Positions 22,683 to 33,244 of a stretch of 64,000 bases of DNA are shown one piece after another. The notes beneath the pieces were generated by a model. The model was not told the DNA's origin and made no database searches. It saw only the letters and a program-made list of their open reading frames with translations. This DNA is from Gemmatimonadaceae bacterium (lineage in GTDB: Bacteria; Gemmatimonadota; Gemmatimonadetes; Gemmatimonadales; Gemmatimonadaceae), in NCBI GenBank assembly GCA_014377535.1, contig JACMPK010000229.1, positions 1 through 64,000 of the forward strand, given 5' to 3'. The translations under genes and the position numbers were made by a program. Positions within the stretch are counted from its first letter, which is position 1. Each line of letters begins with the position of its first letter.

Positions 22683-23774
22683 TCAGGGTGTCGCGAGCGT
22701 GCCCAGGAATTCGCGCAACGTCTCGCCCCAGATGGCAGGCAGCGAGTGCGTGCCGTGGCCGCGCGTCTGCTGGGAAATCGGCAGCAGGATGAAGCGCGCG
22801 TGCGGCATGCGCGAATTCAGCCGCTCCACGAGACCGAGCTCCGGGGGGTTCACCTCGTCGTCGGCCGAGTTGATGTGCAGCACCGGCACGCGAATTTCCT
22901 GCAAGCGCGACGACGGGTCGTAATCGCTGCTGGCGTCGAACTGGTAGAGAAAGTCGTTGGCGTCGGTGACGGCCATGCGCGCATCCATGAACGCGCGGAT
23001 CACGCTGTCCGCGGCATCACGCGTGGGTGCCTGACGCTGCTGCAGCAACGGTGCCGTGCCCATCATGTACAGGATCTGCATCGCGCTTCGCAGGCCCGCG
23101 CGCGGCGGTGCCGTGTACTCACCACCGCGCCATTCCGGATCGAGGCGGATGGCATCCATGGCCATCGTGCGCATCATGCGGTTGCGGCCGGCGATCTGCG
23201 TCGCCGCACAGGCCATCGGCGCGAGCGCGTCGGCAAAGCCGGGATACATCCAGCCCCAGGTGAACGCATGCATGCAACCCATTGACGTGCCGACGATCAC
23301 GCGGAGATGAGTCACGTGCAGCGCTTCGGTCAGCATGCGCTGCTGCGCCGTGACCATGTCCTGATATCCGTACTTCGGGAATCGTGCATGCAGCCCGTCG
23401 CTGGGCTTGGATGATTCGCCATGGCCGATGCCATCGGGCAGCACGATGTAGTATTTCGCGCTGTCCAGCGGCTGCCCGGGTCCGAACAGGCCGCCGGCGT
23501 AGGTCGGATTGAGGAAGCCGCGCCCGGTGCCGCCAGTGCCATGCAGCACGAGCACCGCATTGCGCACCGTGCCGTCACGGCCGCGTCGCGGTGTGCCGAG
23601 CGTGGTGTAATGCAGCTTCAGCGTGTCGAGGCGGCCCCCTGCCTTGAACTCGAAGTTGCGCAGCAGTGCGGTGCCCTGCGCGCCGCGGGTCGCCCACGGG
23701 TTGCCGGCGCCCTGCGCACCTGCGGTAGTAAAAGCAGCCAGCAACACAATGGAGCAGCACAGGGTTCGGAACAC
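22683..23774 (-). CDS. alpha/beta hydrolase, homoserine O-acetyltransferase-like
   Basis: Signal peptide; VLHGTGGTGRGF, VIVGTSMGCMHAFTWG nucleophile elbow, HINSADDEVNPPE. Confidence 0.83.
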   Translation of the reverse strand: MFRTLCCSIVLLAAFTTAGAQGAGNPWATRGAQGTALLRNFEFKAGGRLDTLKLHYTTLGTPRRGRDGTVRNAVLVLHGTGGTGRGFLNPTYAGGLFGPGQPLDSAKYYIVLPDGIGHGESSKPSDGLHARFPKYGYQDMVTAQQRMLTEALHVTHLRVIVGTSMGCMHAFTWGWMYPGFADALAPMACAATQIAGRNRMMRTMAMDAIRLDPEWRGGEYTAPPRAGLRSAMQILYMMGTAPLLQQRQAPTRDAADSVIRAFMDARMAVTDANDFLYQFDASSDYDPSSRLQEIRVPVLHINSADDEVNPPELGLVERLNSRMPHARFILLPISQQTRGHGTHSLPAIWGETLREFLGTLATP

Positions 23775-23820
23775 GTGACATCTTGGGAAGAGGGAGTCTT
23801 CGTGCGATTGGCGGAGGTGT

Positions 23821-26148
23821 TCAGGACGTCGCGCTGACAGCGCGAGCCTCGAGCACGACGGCATGTCGATCGAGCACCTGGCGCACCATGTCGAGCAGCT
23901 CCTGCGGTGTGAACGGCTTCTGCAGGAACATGCTGGCGGACGGGTCGTCACTTGGCAGCGGAAAACTGCCAGCGGTGAAGCCCGAAACGAAGAGTACGGC
24001 AACGGATGGCAGGAACTGGCGTGCCAGCTCCACCATCTCCTTGCCTCCCATCTCCGGCATCACGACGTCGGACAGGATCAGGTCGATCGCCTCGCGCTCG
24101 CGCCGTGCGACCTGCACGCCATCGCGACCGTTGGTTGCTTCGAACACGCGGTAGCCTGCGCCGCGCAACGCGCGGGCGGCGACGGCCCGCACCTGCGGCT
24201 CGTCCTCCACCAGCAGCACCGTCTCGGTTCCGCTGCGCGTCGGCATGGGCGTGGTGACGGGCGCAGGTCCCTGCTGCACGGGCAGCGGACCGCTGTAGCG
24301 GGGCAGCAGGATGTTCACCGTGGTGCCGCGACCAGGTGACGAGTCGATCCAGATCGCGCCATGATGCTGCCGGATGATGCCGTAACACATTGCGAGCCCG
24401 AGGCCTGTGCCCTGCCCGACCGGCTTCGTGGTGTAGAACGGCTCGAAGACATGCGCGAGTGTCTCCTCGTCCATGCCTGTCCCGTTGTCGCTGATGACGA
24501 TCTCGACGTACTCGCCGGCGGGCATGGGTCGCGGCAGGACGATGGCGCCGTCGATCAGCACGCGATTCCCGGTCCGCACCGTGAGCCGGCCGCCATTGGG
24601 CATCGCGTCGCGCGCATTCACCACGACGTTCACGAGCACCTGCTCGAGCTGCGGACCATCGGCACGGACATGCCAGAGTGCATCGCCGAGGGTCACGCGC
24701 AGCGTGACATCGGGACCGACGAGGCGTGACAGCATGCGCTCCATCGTCGCGACACGATCGTTCAACTCGATGGGCTGCTGCGACACCGGCTGGCGACGCG
24801 CGAAGGCAAGCAGCTGCTTGGTGAGTTGCGTCGCGCGCTCGCCGGCGAGCTGCACGTCGGCAAGATCGGCCTGCACCTCGTGGTCGGGTGGCAGGCATTC
24901 GCGCGCTACCGACGCGCTGCTGAGGATTGCGGTGAGCAGGTTGTTGAAGTCGTGCGCGATGCCGCCCGCGAGCCGCCCCACGGTGTCGAGGCGCTGCGAC
25001 TGCTGCAGCTGCTGCTCCAGCTTCCGGCGCTCGGTGACATCGCGGGCCACGATCACGCCACCCACGATTTCCAGCGCGTCGCGCATAGGGCGCGCGCTGA
25101 CGTCGAAGTACTCGGCCGCGCCGTCCGTCGTCTCGAAGGCCGCCTCGAAGACCTGGTCGCGGCCCTGCAGCAACGCGTCGATCCGACCCGGCCATTCGCC
25201 GTCAGCGGCGTCGGGCATGGCATCGATCACCAGCATGCCCGGCGCCGGTGGCACACCACCATGCTTGCTCACGAACGACTCGAAGGCAGGATTCCAAGCT
25301 ACGAGCCGCGCGTCGGCGTTGAACACGGACACGAGGTCCGGAACCGCGGCGAGCGCGGACACCAGGCTCGCCCCCGACGCACGCGCGCGCCGTTCCGCCT
25401 CGACCTGTCCCTCGGCTGCGCGGCGCGTGTTGACCTGTTCGTCCTCCACCAGTGCGATGGCCGTGCCGATGCCAAGTGCCGCCATGAGCACGATGTCCAC
25501 CAGCATCAGCAACTGCAGCACGTCGGCCGTGATGGCGCGGTTGCCACCGAGCTGCGACGTGGCGACGAGCATCATGCTGAAACGCTGCACGCCGATGGCG
25601 ACCATGATGCGCCACATCCAGCGCGCACCGAGAGCGGGTGCATCGAGATGGGCGCGGCGAATCAGGACGGCGGCGACAACGGCGGCGATGCTCCCCAACG
25701 CCGACATGACACCGACACGGACGAGCAATCGTGTGGCCACCGCAGTCGTCGACAGGTCGGTCGGCACGGCGAACGCCGGCAGCAGTGCCAGAATTGCTGC
25801 GCCACCGATGATCCAGATCGATGCCTTGCGGCCGGCACCAGTGTGACCGCCGAACAACGACCACGCACCCAGCAGCAGCAGCGCGCAATGCGTCAGTCCC
25901 GCCGTCTGTGACAACCAGGTGGCGAGCGTCGAGGCCATGCCGAGGGTGGGCTCGTCGGGCGCACGCAGCAGCAGCGCCAGGATTCCCATCGAAGTGTGCA
26001 GGGACGCCGCGAGCCACGCTCCCGCCCAGAGGCGCAGGTAATAGCGCGGATAGTATTGGCCAAGCGCGTACAGGGCCGACGCAAGCAGGAGCGCGGTGGC
26101 GGCCTGTGTCGCGACGGCGGAATAGAGCGCGAAGTAGGACAGGCGCAT
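23821..26148 (-). CDS. hybrid histidine kinase (TM sensor, PAS, HisKA/HATPase, receiver)
   Basis: GGIAHDFNNLLTAIL H-box, GTGLGLAMCYGI G-box, C-terminal receiver LILSDVVMPEMGG. Confidence 0.94.
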   Translation of the reverse strand: MRLSYFALYSAVATQAATALLLASALYALGQYYPRYYLRLWAGAWLAASLHTSMGILALLLRAPDEPTLGMASTLATWLSQTAGLTHCALLLLGAWSLFGGHTGAGRKASIWIIGGAAILALLPAFAVPTDLSTTAVATRLLVRVGVMSALGSIAAVVAAVLIRRAHLDAPALGARWMWRIMVAIGVQRFSMMLVATSQLGGNRAITADVLQLLMLVDIVLMAALGIGTAIALVEDEQVNTRRAAEGQVEAERRARASGASLVSALAAVPDLVSVFNADARLVAWNPAFESFVSKHGGVPPAPGMLVIDAMPDAADGEWPGRIDALLQGRDQVFEAAFETTDGAAEYFDVSARPMRDALEIVGGVIVARDVTERRKLEQQLQQSQRLDTVGRLAGGIAHDFNNLLTAILSSASVARECLPPDHEVQADLADVQLAGERATQLTKQLLAFARRQPVSQQPIELNDRVATMERMLSRLVGPDVTLRVTLGDALWHVRADGPQLEQVLVNVVVNARDAMPNGGRLTVRTGNRVLIDGAIVLPRPMPAGEYVEIVISDNGTGMDEETLAHVFEPFYTTKPVGQGTGLGLAMCYGIIRQHHGAIWIDSSPGRGTTVNILLPRYSGPLPVQQGPAPVTTPMPTRSGTETVLLVEDEPQVRAVAARALRGAGYRVFEATNGRDGVQVARREREAIDLILSDVVMPEMGGKEMVELARQFLPSVAVLFVSGFTAGSFPLPSDDPSASMFLQKPFTPQELLDMVRQVLDRHAVVLEARAVSATS

Positions 26149-26502
26149 ACCGGTGAGCCGGATCGAGCCACTCGTTCAGATGGCGACGGACGTCGCGATC
26201 AGTGACTCGGCCTTAACGTAACTCAGCAGCACCCAACAATCTTTAGCGCAGCCTCATCCATGTTCATGACGTTCGATGTCACGTGAGTGGCCACGCGCGA
26301 TGTCGGGCAGCAGCTTCCGCCGATGATCACACACGACGTGACGATGACGGTCGCGACCAGCGCCATACCCGATGACGTCTGGTCGAGCTGCAGACGTGAC
26401 ATCGGGAGCCGGGCAGCGCGGTGACCTGACTTCCAGGGCGCCTCCGGTAAGATTACGCTCGTGCATCCTGTCGGCGCATCATTCCACATCGTTCAGTTCC
26501 CC

Positions 26503-26946
26503 ATGCGAATCCTGTCACTTCCCGCCGCGGCACTGGCCGCGATCGTCGCCGTCTCGAGCCTGCACGCGCAGGCCGCCACGCCTGCGGCTGCACCCGCTAA
26601 CGCCCCGGCGCCGATCATCGGCATCTTGCTGCCTGCGAACGGGCAGCGTGTGCGCAGTCCCGTCACGGTGCGCTTCCGTCTCGCGAATTACGGCGTCGCG
26701 CCGGCCGGCACGAACATGGAGCGCACTGGGCATTTTCACCTGCTGATCGACAGCGGAGCGGGCGCGCCCGGCACGGTCATTCCGGCAGACAGCCTGCACG
26801 TGCATTACGGCAAAGGCCAGATCGAGGTCAGCGTGCCGATGACGCCCGGCCGTCACGTGCTGCGTGCGGTGCTGGGTGACTACACACACAAAATGATTTC
26901 CATGCAATTGGTATCGAAGCCGGTCACGATCACGGTCACGCGGTAG
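26503..26946 (+). CDS. DUF4399 domain protein
   Basis: Signal peptide; GHFHLLID, LHVHYGKGQIEVSVPMTPGRH motifs. Confidence 0.8.
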   Translation: MRILSLPAAALAAIVAVSSLHAQAATPAAAPANAPAPIIGILLPANGQRVRSPVTVRFRLANYGVAPAGTNMERTGHFHLLIDSGAGAPGTVIPADSLHVHYGKGQIEVSVPMTPGRHVLRAVLGDYTHKMISMQLVSKPVTITVTR

Positions 26947-26990
26947 TTCGTCACTCGATGGCGTAACCCTGCGCGACGGACACGACCTGC

Positions 26991-27770
26991 TCACACCAGG
27001 TGCGCACCGGGTCCACAGATCGCTCCTTCAAGTCGCGTGACCGGATCATCGCTCGCGTGGAGAGCGCGCGCGAAATCGAGACCTGTCATGCGCAGCGCAG
27101 ACACCCCGGCATCGAACGCGTCCTCTGACGCACACATCAGTTGCCGGAACTCCGCCGTGATCGCCGGCTCGTACCGTTCGAGCCACGTGGCGCGCGCATT
27201 GGCGCTGCGCTTCACCACCGCACCGGTGAAGAAGCGCGGATAGATCTCGACGAGCGTGTGCCGGCCTGCATCGTCGAAGGGCCACACCGCCCATCCGGCA
27301 GCGCGCAGTTCCAGCAGCATCGGCATGCCGCGAATGGAGCCGGTGCCGACCGATCCCGCCCCACCGATCTGGAAGACCGACTTCGGCTGCGTTCCAGCCG
27401 CCGCAATGCGCTCGGTGGTGCGAAGTCCTCTTGCGGCGTCATGTGGGCGAGTGGTGCCCGGACGCCCCCAGAACGGCGGCGCGCAGTCGCGCAGCCACGT
27501 CTCACCCTCATCACGTGCGGCGGTCCACACATCGCGTATCGTCGTCCAGCCTCGCGACGACGCGTACCAGGCAGGCACGCCGAACGAGAAGTCGAGGCCA
27601 GCAAGCGCCGGTGCCGCGTCGCGCTGCCGAGCCAGCAGCGCGTTACGCACGGCGCCGCGGCTGCCGGGTGCGTGCAGCGCCGTCAGCACGCCGCTGGTGG
27701 CGCACGCGATCCAGATCCGCGATGCGGCACCAGTGAGCGCACCCGACCAATCCACCGCGATGCAATCCAT
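26991..27770 (-). CDS. DUF429-like protein (predicted RNase H-like fold)
   Basis: IAVDWSGALTGAASRIWIA N-terminus and FDAGVSALRM. Confidence 0.6.
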   Translation of the reverse strand: MDCIAVDWSGALTGAASRIWIACATSGVLTALHAPGSRGAVRNALLARQRDAAPALAGLDFSFGVPAWYASSRGWTTIRDVWTAARDEGETWLRDCAPPFWGRPGTTRPHDAARGLRTTERIAAAGTQPKSVFQIGGAGSVGTGSIRGMPMLLELRAAGWAVWPFDDAGRHTLVEIYPRFFTGAVVKRSANARATWLERYEPAITAEFRQLMCASEDAFDAGVSALRMTGLDFARALHASDDPVTRLEGAICGPGAHLV

Positions 27771-27811
27771 GCCGGTCGACGTCAGCGCGCGAGCGCGTGC
27801 ACGATCCGGAT

Positions 27812-29353
27812 TCAGCGGCGACGCGTGCCCGTCAGCGCACCAAGCAGCGTGCGCGTGAGCGTGCCGGCGATCGTGACGGCGATCGTCCGTGCAACGGGTG
27901 AACGGAGAAACGCGCCGAGTGCGCTCTCCTCCCCGCGTGCGCCGGCTTTCGGCGCAGCCGCGGTCGTCGCGCTGGCGCTGGCGGACGCTCCCAGCTGCGC
28001 CGCCTGCGCGGCGACGGCGTGCTTGCGCTCGAGCATCTCGCGTGCGGAGTCGCGATCCACCGCCGTCGCGTACTTCCGCGCCTGCGGTGTGGTGAGTCGC
28101 GGCGCAATCTCCTCAGCCGTCAACGGTCCCATGCGCGACGATGGCGGCACGAGGTGACAGGCGAACGGCATCGTCGGCGTGCCCTTCGCCGTCAGCGTAG
28201 ACACCAGCGCCTCGCCCGTGCCGAGCGTCGTGAGAAGCGCCTCGATATCGTAGAAGCCGGTTTTCGGGATCGTGCGCGCCGTGGAGCGAAGCTGCTTCTC
28301 ATCGTCGGGCGTGAAGGCGCGCAACGCATGCTGCACGCGATTCCCCAGCTGGCCAAGCACGGTCTCTGGAATGTCGCGCGGATGCTGTGTGATGAAAAAG
28401 ACGCCCACGCCCTTTGACCGGATCAGGCGCACGACCTTCTCGATCTCGTCGCGCATCGATTCGCTCGCGTCGTCGAACAGCAGGTGAGCCTCATCGAAGA
28501 AGAACACCAGCTTCGGCTTGGCGAGGTCACCGACTTCGGGCAGCATCGCATACATCTCGGCCAGCATCCAGAGCATGAAGGTCGAAAACAGCGCGGGTTT
28601 GTCCTGGACGTCGGCGAGCGAGAGCACCGAGATCAGGCCGCGCCCATCGCGCTCGACGGAGAACAGGTCGTTCAGGTCGAAGGCCGGCTCACCGAAGAAC
28701 CGGTCGGCACCCTGCGATTCCAGGCCGATGATGTTGCGCAGCAGCACACCGACCGTGGCCTTCGACATGCCGCCGTACTCCTTCAACTCCGCCGCGCCCT
28801 CGTCGCCAAGGTACTGCAGCACCTCGCGCAGGTCGCTCAGGTCCAGCAGCAGCAGGCCCTTGTCGTCGCAATACTTGAAGACGAGTGCGAGCACGCTGGA
28901 CTGCGTCTCGTTCAATCCCAGCACCTTCGACATCAGCAGCGGGCCGAAATCGGAGACGGTGGCGCGAAGCTGACCACCGGTCTTGCCGGTGAGCGACAGC
29001 AGTTCGACCGGGAAGCCGGTGGGCTGCCAGACGTGACCGGTCGCCCTGGCGCGCTCGTCGATCTTCGGATGCGCGGTGCCCGCCAGCGCGATGCCGCCCA
29101 CATCGCCCTTCACGTCGGCCAGGAAGACCGGCACACCCTGCGCCGAGAGCTGCTCGGCCATCAGCTGCAGGGTCTTCGTCTTGCCGGTACCCGTCGCGCC
29201 GGCAATCAGGCCATGGCGCGTCATCATCGCGAGCGGCAGCCGCACGAGCGGCCGCGGATCGATCGCGCCCTCGTGCATCACCGCACCCAGAGTGTTGCCG
29301 GGCAGGTCAGTCGGAAAGGCGGAGATGGCAGCGGCCAGCAGGGCGTCGTTCAT
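27812..29353 (-). CDS. HerA-like ATPase (DUF853 family)
   Basis: AGATGTGKTKTLQ Walker A, LVFFFDEAHLLFDDA Walker B, GVFFITQHPRDIPETVLGQLGNRVQHALRAFTP. Confidence 0.92.
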   Translation of the reverse strand: MNDALLAAAISAFPTDLPGNTLGAVMHEGAIDPRPLVRLPLAMMTRHGLIAGATGTGKTKTLQLMAEQLSAQGVPVFLADVKGDVGGIALAGTAHPKIDERARATGHVWQPTGFPVELLSLTGKTGGQLRATVSDFGPLLMSKVLGLNETQSSVLALVFKYCDDKGLLLLDLSDLREVLQYLGDEGAAELKEYGGMSKATVGVLLRNIIGLESQGADRFFGEPAFDLNDLFSVERDGRGLISVLSLADVQDKPALFSTFMLWMLAEMYAMLPEVGDLAKPKLVFFFDEAHLLFDDASESMRDEIEKVVRLIRSKGVGVFFITQHPRDIPETVLGQLGNRVQHALRAFTPDDEKQLRSTARTIPKTGFYDIEALLTTLGTGEALVSTLTAKGTPTMPFACHLVPPSSRMGPLTAEEIAPRLTTPQARKYATAVDRDSAREMLERKHAVAAQAAQLGASASASATTAAAPKAGARGEESALGAFLRSPVARTIAVTIAGTLTRTLLGALTGTRRR

Positions 29354-29423
29354 GGCGCGGGCGAGGACGGGGAAGCAACGGATGCAGACTCTGGCGGCGG
29401 ACGGAATGATATAGAATTGCGGC

Positions 29424-30590
29424 ATGACACGCTCTGTCTCGACCCTGGTGATCGGTGGTGGTGTGATCGGCGCATCCGTTGCGTGGCACCTGCAGCAGCG
29501 CGGTGTGCGCGACGTGCTGGTGGTGGATGCGTCGCCGGGGCCCGGGTGTGGCAGCACCGGCAAGGCGACCGGCGGCTATCGCGGCCAGTTCGCAAACCGC
29601 ATCAACGTGGAGCTGTCGTTGCTCTCACGCGCAAAGCTGCTGCGATTCGTGGACGACGTCGGCGTCGATCCCGAGTACCGTCCCGTAGGCTACCTCTTCC
29701 TGGCCGATGACCAGGCGACGCTGAACAGTTTCCGCGCGGCTCGTGACATCCAGCATGCCGCCGGCCTGACCGAGGCCTGCGAGCTCACGCTGGACGAGGC
29801 GCAGCGCATCAATCCGCACGTGGTGCTGGATGGCGTTGTCGGTGCCGCATGGTGTCCCAGCGATGCGACCATCCGACCCTTGAACATCCTGCGTGGCTAC
29901 CTCGATGCCGCGCGGCGCGGCGGGGTGCAGGTGCAGTGGAATGCGCCCGTAGAGGGCATGGAGCGTGAGGCCAATGGATGCATCACGCACGTTACGGTGG
30001 CGGGTGAGCGGATTGCCGTGGGGCAGGTCGTGAATGCAGCCGGTGCCTGGTCGGCCCGGATTGCGGCGATGGCTGGCGTGGACCTGCCCGTGACGCCTGC
30101 GCGCCGGCAGATCGCGTGCACCGAACCGCTGACGGCACTGGACGACAGCTTTCCGATGACCATCTGGACGCGGGATGCGTTTCACCTGCGCATCCGTGAC
30201 CGCCGCGCGCTGCTGAACTGGCCCGTCGACACGCTGCGTGACGATCCGTATGCGCTGGATGTGGACGAGCCCATGGTGGAGCGGGTCATGGCGATTGCAC
30301 GTGAGCGCGTGCCGCTGATGCGCACGACCGCGCTGGATGCGTCGGCGCATTGGGTGGGCCTGTACGAAATGAGCCCCGACAAGACGGTGATCTTCGGTCG
30401 CGCACGGTCCTGCGACAACCTGCTGCTGGTGAATGGCTCGTCGGGGCATGGCGTGATGCACTCGCCGATCCTGGGCCAGCTGGCGGCGGAGCTGCTCTGC
30501 GATGGTGTTACGCGTACGCTCGATGTGCATGCGCTGCGGCTGGAACGCTTTGCGGAGGGCGACGCCCAGCCGATCAGCGGACTGCTGTGA
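29424..30590 (+). CDS. FAD-dependent oxidoreductase (DAO/sarcosine oxidase beta-like)
   Basis: TLVIGGGVIGASVAWHLQQRG dinucleotide-binding motif; C-terminal VNGSSGHGVMHSPILGQLAAELL. Confidence 0.92.
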   Translation: MTRSVSTLVIGGGVIGASVAWHLQQRGVRDVLVVDASPGPGCGSTGKATGGYRGQFANRINVELSLLSRAKLLRFVDDVGVDPEYRPVGYLFLADDQATLNSFRAARDIQHAAGLTEACELTLDEAQRINPHVVLDGVVGAAWCPSDATIRPLNILRGYLDAARRGGVQVQWNAPVEGMEREANGCITHVTVAGERIAVGQVVNAAGAWSARIAAMAGVDLPVTPARRQIACTEPLTALDDSFPMTIWTRDAFHLRIRDRRALLNWPVDTLRDDPYALDVDEPMVERVMAIARERVPLMRTTALDASAHWVGLYEMSPDKTVIFGRARSCDNLLLVNGSSGHGVMHSPILGQLAAELLCDGVTRTLDVHALRLERFAEGDAQPISGLL

Positions 30591-30717
30591 ACGCGTGACG
30601 CGTGTCGCGGGCGCAGCGCACGTCGAGCGTCCGAGGCCATGAAGCCGTTAGAATGAGCAAGCTGCGCCACGATATCAGGGTCGTGCGAGGCGCTGTCCGC
30701 CCTCCCGTTCCCGGTGC

Positions 30718-33117
30718 ATGCTGGTTTCACTGTTCGCGCTACTGCAGCTTGCCGCGCCCTCAAGTCCCATCCCGCCAGCGCCGCGTGCGGCGACTCCGGT
30801 CGCCGATACTCAGCTGGTCTACAGCGGCCGCGCGGGTGCGCTGAACGTGCGCGCGGTGCGCATCGACACGTCGGTCACGGTGGACGGTCATCTCGACGAA
30901 GGCGTGTGGTCGCGGGCCGCGGTGCTGACGGCGTTCACCAGCTTCAACCCCGTGGACGGTCGCCGCGCACAGGACTCCACCGAGGTGCGCATCTGGCATG
31001 CAGCCGACGCCATCTACGTCGGTGTCCGCGCGTGGGCAGCACCCGGCACCGTGCGTGCGACGCTGGCCGAGCGTGACAAGATCAGCAACGACGACTGGGT
31101 GGCAATCTCGTTCGACACCTTCAACGACCGTCGCCGCGCGTTCACCTTCGGCGTGAATCCGCTGGGCGTGCAGGCCGATGGCATGCGCAACGAACAGCAG
31201 GCGCCGCCGGGCGCATCGAAGGCGTCGCTGGCGACCGTGGACCTCACGCAGGACTACGTGTGGCAGTCGAAGGGGCGCCTGCTCGACGACGGCTACGAAG
31301 TGGAGCTGCGCATTCCGTTCAAGTCCATCCGCTTCCAGCGTGGCGAGGGACAGGATTGGGGCCTGCAGGTGGTGCGGCAGACGCAGCGCACCGGCTTCCA
31401 GGACACCTGGGCCCCGACATCACGCGCGAAGCAGGCGTACCAGGCGCAGGCGGGCTACCTGCGCGGGCTGCGCGGCATGCGGCGCGGACTCGTGCTGGAC
31501 GTCACACCCAACTCCATCGCGTTCGCCGACGGTGCGCGCGACTCGACGACCACGGCATGGAAGTACGGCACACGCGTGACGGCCGGCACCGATGTGCGCT
31601 GGGGCGTGACGAGCAACTTCACGCTCAACGGCACCATCAATCCCGATTTCAGCCAGGTCGAGACCGACGTGGGGCAGATTCCCGGCGACGTGCGCTTTGC
31701 GTTGTTCTTTCCCGAGTTGCGCCCGTTCTTCGTGGAAGGCAGCGAACAGTTCGACGCGCCGAATCGCCTCGTGAACACGCGCCAGATCGCCGAGCCGCTG
31801 GGCGCGATCAAGCTCACGGGCAAGATCCCGAAGACCGACGTGGGCCTGCTCACCGCGATCGACGATGCAGCCGGCAGCGCCGATGGGTCCACCCATCCGA
31901 TCTTCACGATCCTGCGCCTGCGTCGCGACCTCGGCGACCAGAGCAACGTCGGCATGGTGTACACCGATCGCACGGAAGGCGCGTCGTTCAACCGCGTGGC
32001 GGGGCTCGATTCGCGCCTGCAGTATCGCGGCGTGTACAGCAGCGAGCTGCGGCTCGCGGGCAGCATGACGCGTGACGCCACGAGGCGCCGCGATGGCGCG
32101 ATCTGGGAAGCCAACAGCGGCCGCACCGGACGCTCGTACGGCTTCCGCTACACCGTGCAGGCCATCACGCCCGATTTCGAGACGCGCTCCGGCTTCGTGA
32201 ACCGCAACGACTTCGTGCGTACCTCCGTGAACCAGCGGTGGACACGCTTCGGCCGGCGCGGCGGCTGGTGGGACCAGCAGCAGCAGTTCAGCACCACCAA
32301 CATCACCTGGACCTACGACGGATTCCTGAAGCGCGCACGTCCGCTCGAGATCCGCTCCACGCTGGACAACCTGTTCGTGTTGCGCGGCGGCTGGCGATTG
32401 AACGTGATTCCCGAACTGCAGTCCACGCGCTTCGATCCACGCCGGTACGCGCGTGTCGTGACGCGTGGTGACGGCGCTGACACGACAGCCTTCACGCCCG
32501 GCAGCCCGCGCACGCAGGCCAACGTCGTGCTCTCGGCCAGCACGCCGCAGTGGCGCCGGCTCGGCGCAACGATGTCCACGACCCTGGGGCGTGAGGCGGA
32601 GTTCTTCGAGACCGCGGCCGTGCACCGGCGCGACATCGATGGAAGCGTGGACCTGCGCCCCACGTCGAAGCTGCGCGTCGGCGCGCTGCTGCGCTATCAA
32701 CAGTTCGATCGGGTCCGCGACGGATCACCATTCAGTACGCAATTCGTGCCGCGCCTGCGCGTGGAGTACCAGTTCTCGCGGGCGCTCTTCCTGCGGGCGA
32801 TCGGGCAGGGTGAGCTGCGGCGGCGCAGTGCGCTGCGCGACCCGCGCACGGAGCGGCCGCTCTACATCCGCGCGGGCGATGGCAGCCTGCGCGCACTCAC
32901 CGCATCGCGCGCGCTCATCGGGCGTGCTGACCTGCTGCTGTCGTACCTGCCAAGTCCCGGTACGGTGGTGTTCATCGGGTACGGCAGCGCCGCCGACGCC
33001 ACCGAGACGCAGCGCCCGTACGACGCGCGTCGCACGACCGACGGGCTGTTCGTGAAGGTCAGCTACCTCTTTCGTGTGAAGGGTCAGGCGCCTGCCACCG
33101 CCGTCGCGCGACCGTAG
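30718..33117 (+). CDS. DUF5916 domain protein (CBM9-like N-terminus plus outer-membrane barrel)
   Basis: VDGHLDEGVWSRA...FNPVDGRRAQDSTEVRIWHAADAIYVGVRA; NPDFSQVETDVGQI, FPELRPFFVEGSEQF. Confidence 0.9.
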   Translation: MLVSLFALLQLAAPSSPIPPAPRAATPVADTQLVYSGRAGALNVRAVRIDTSVTVDGHLDEGVWSRAAVLTAFTSFNPVDGRRAQDSTEVRIWHAADAIYVGVRAWAAPGTVRATLAERDKISNDDWVAISFDTFNDRRRAFTFGVNPLGVQADGMRNEQQAPPGASKASLATVDLTQDYVWQSKGRLLDDGYEVELRIPFKSIRFQRGEGQDWGLQVVRQTQRTGFQDTWAPTSRAKQAYQAQAGYLRGLRGMRRGLVLDVTPNSIAFADGARDSTTTAWKYGTRVTAGTDVRWGVTSNFTLNGTINPDFSQVETDVGQIPGDVRFALFFPELRPFFVEGSEQFDAPNRLVNTRQIAEPLGAIKLTGKIPKTDVGLLTAIDDAAGSADGSTHPIFTILRLRRDLGDQSNVGMVYTDRTEGASFNRVAGLDSRLQYRGVYSSELRLAGSMTRDATRRRDGAIWEANSGRTGRSYGFRYTVQAITPDFETRSGFVNRNDFVRTSVNQRWTRFGRRGGWWDQQQQFSTTNITWTYDGFLKRARPLEIRSTLDNLFVLRGGWRLNVIPELQSTRFDPRRYARVVTRGDGADTTAFTPGSPRTQANVVLSASTPQWRRLGATMSTTLGREAEFFETAAVHRRDIDGSVDLRPTSKLRVGALLRYQQFDRVRDGSPFSTQFVPRLRVEYQFSRALFLRAIGQGELRRRSALRDPRTERPLYIRAGDGSLRALTASRALIGRADLLLSYLPSPGTVVFIGYGSAADATETQRPYDARRTTDGLFVKVSYLFRVKGQAPATAVARP

Positions 33118-33244
33118 CAGGCCGCGTCTGCGGCGTGGGCAAGCCGCGCACAGCAATTGCTTTTTATCACGGGGCGTGACCGGCCGACGCGGCCGATCAT
33201 GCGCGACCATGCGGTGTGGCGCCCACCTGTGCCCTGTGAAGTCC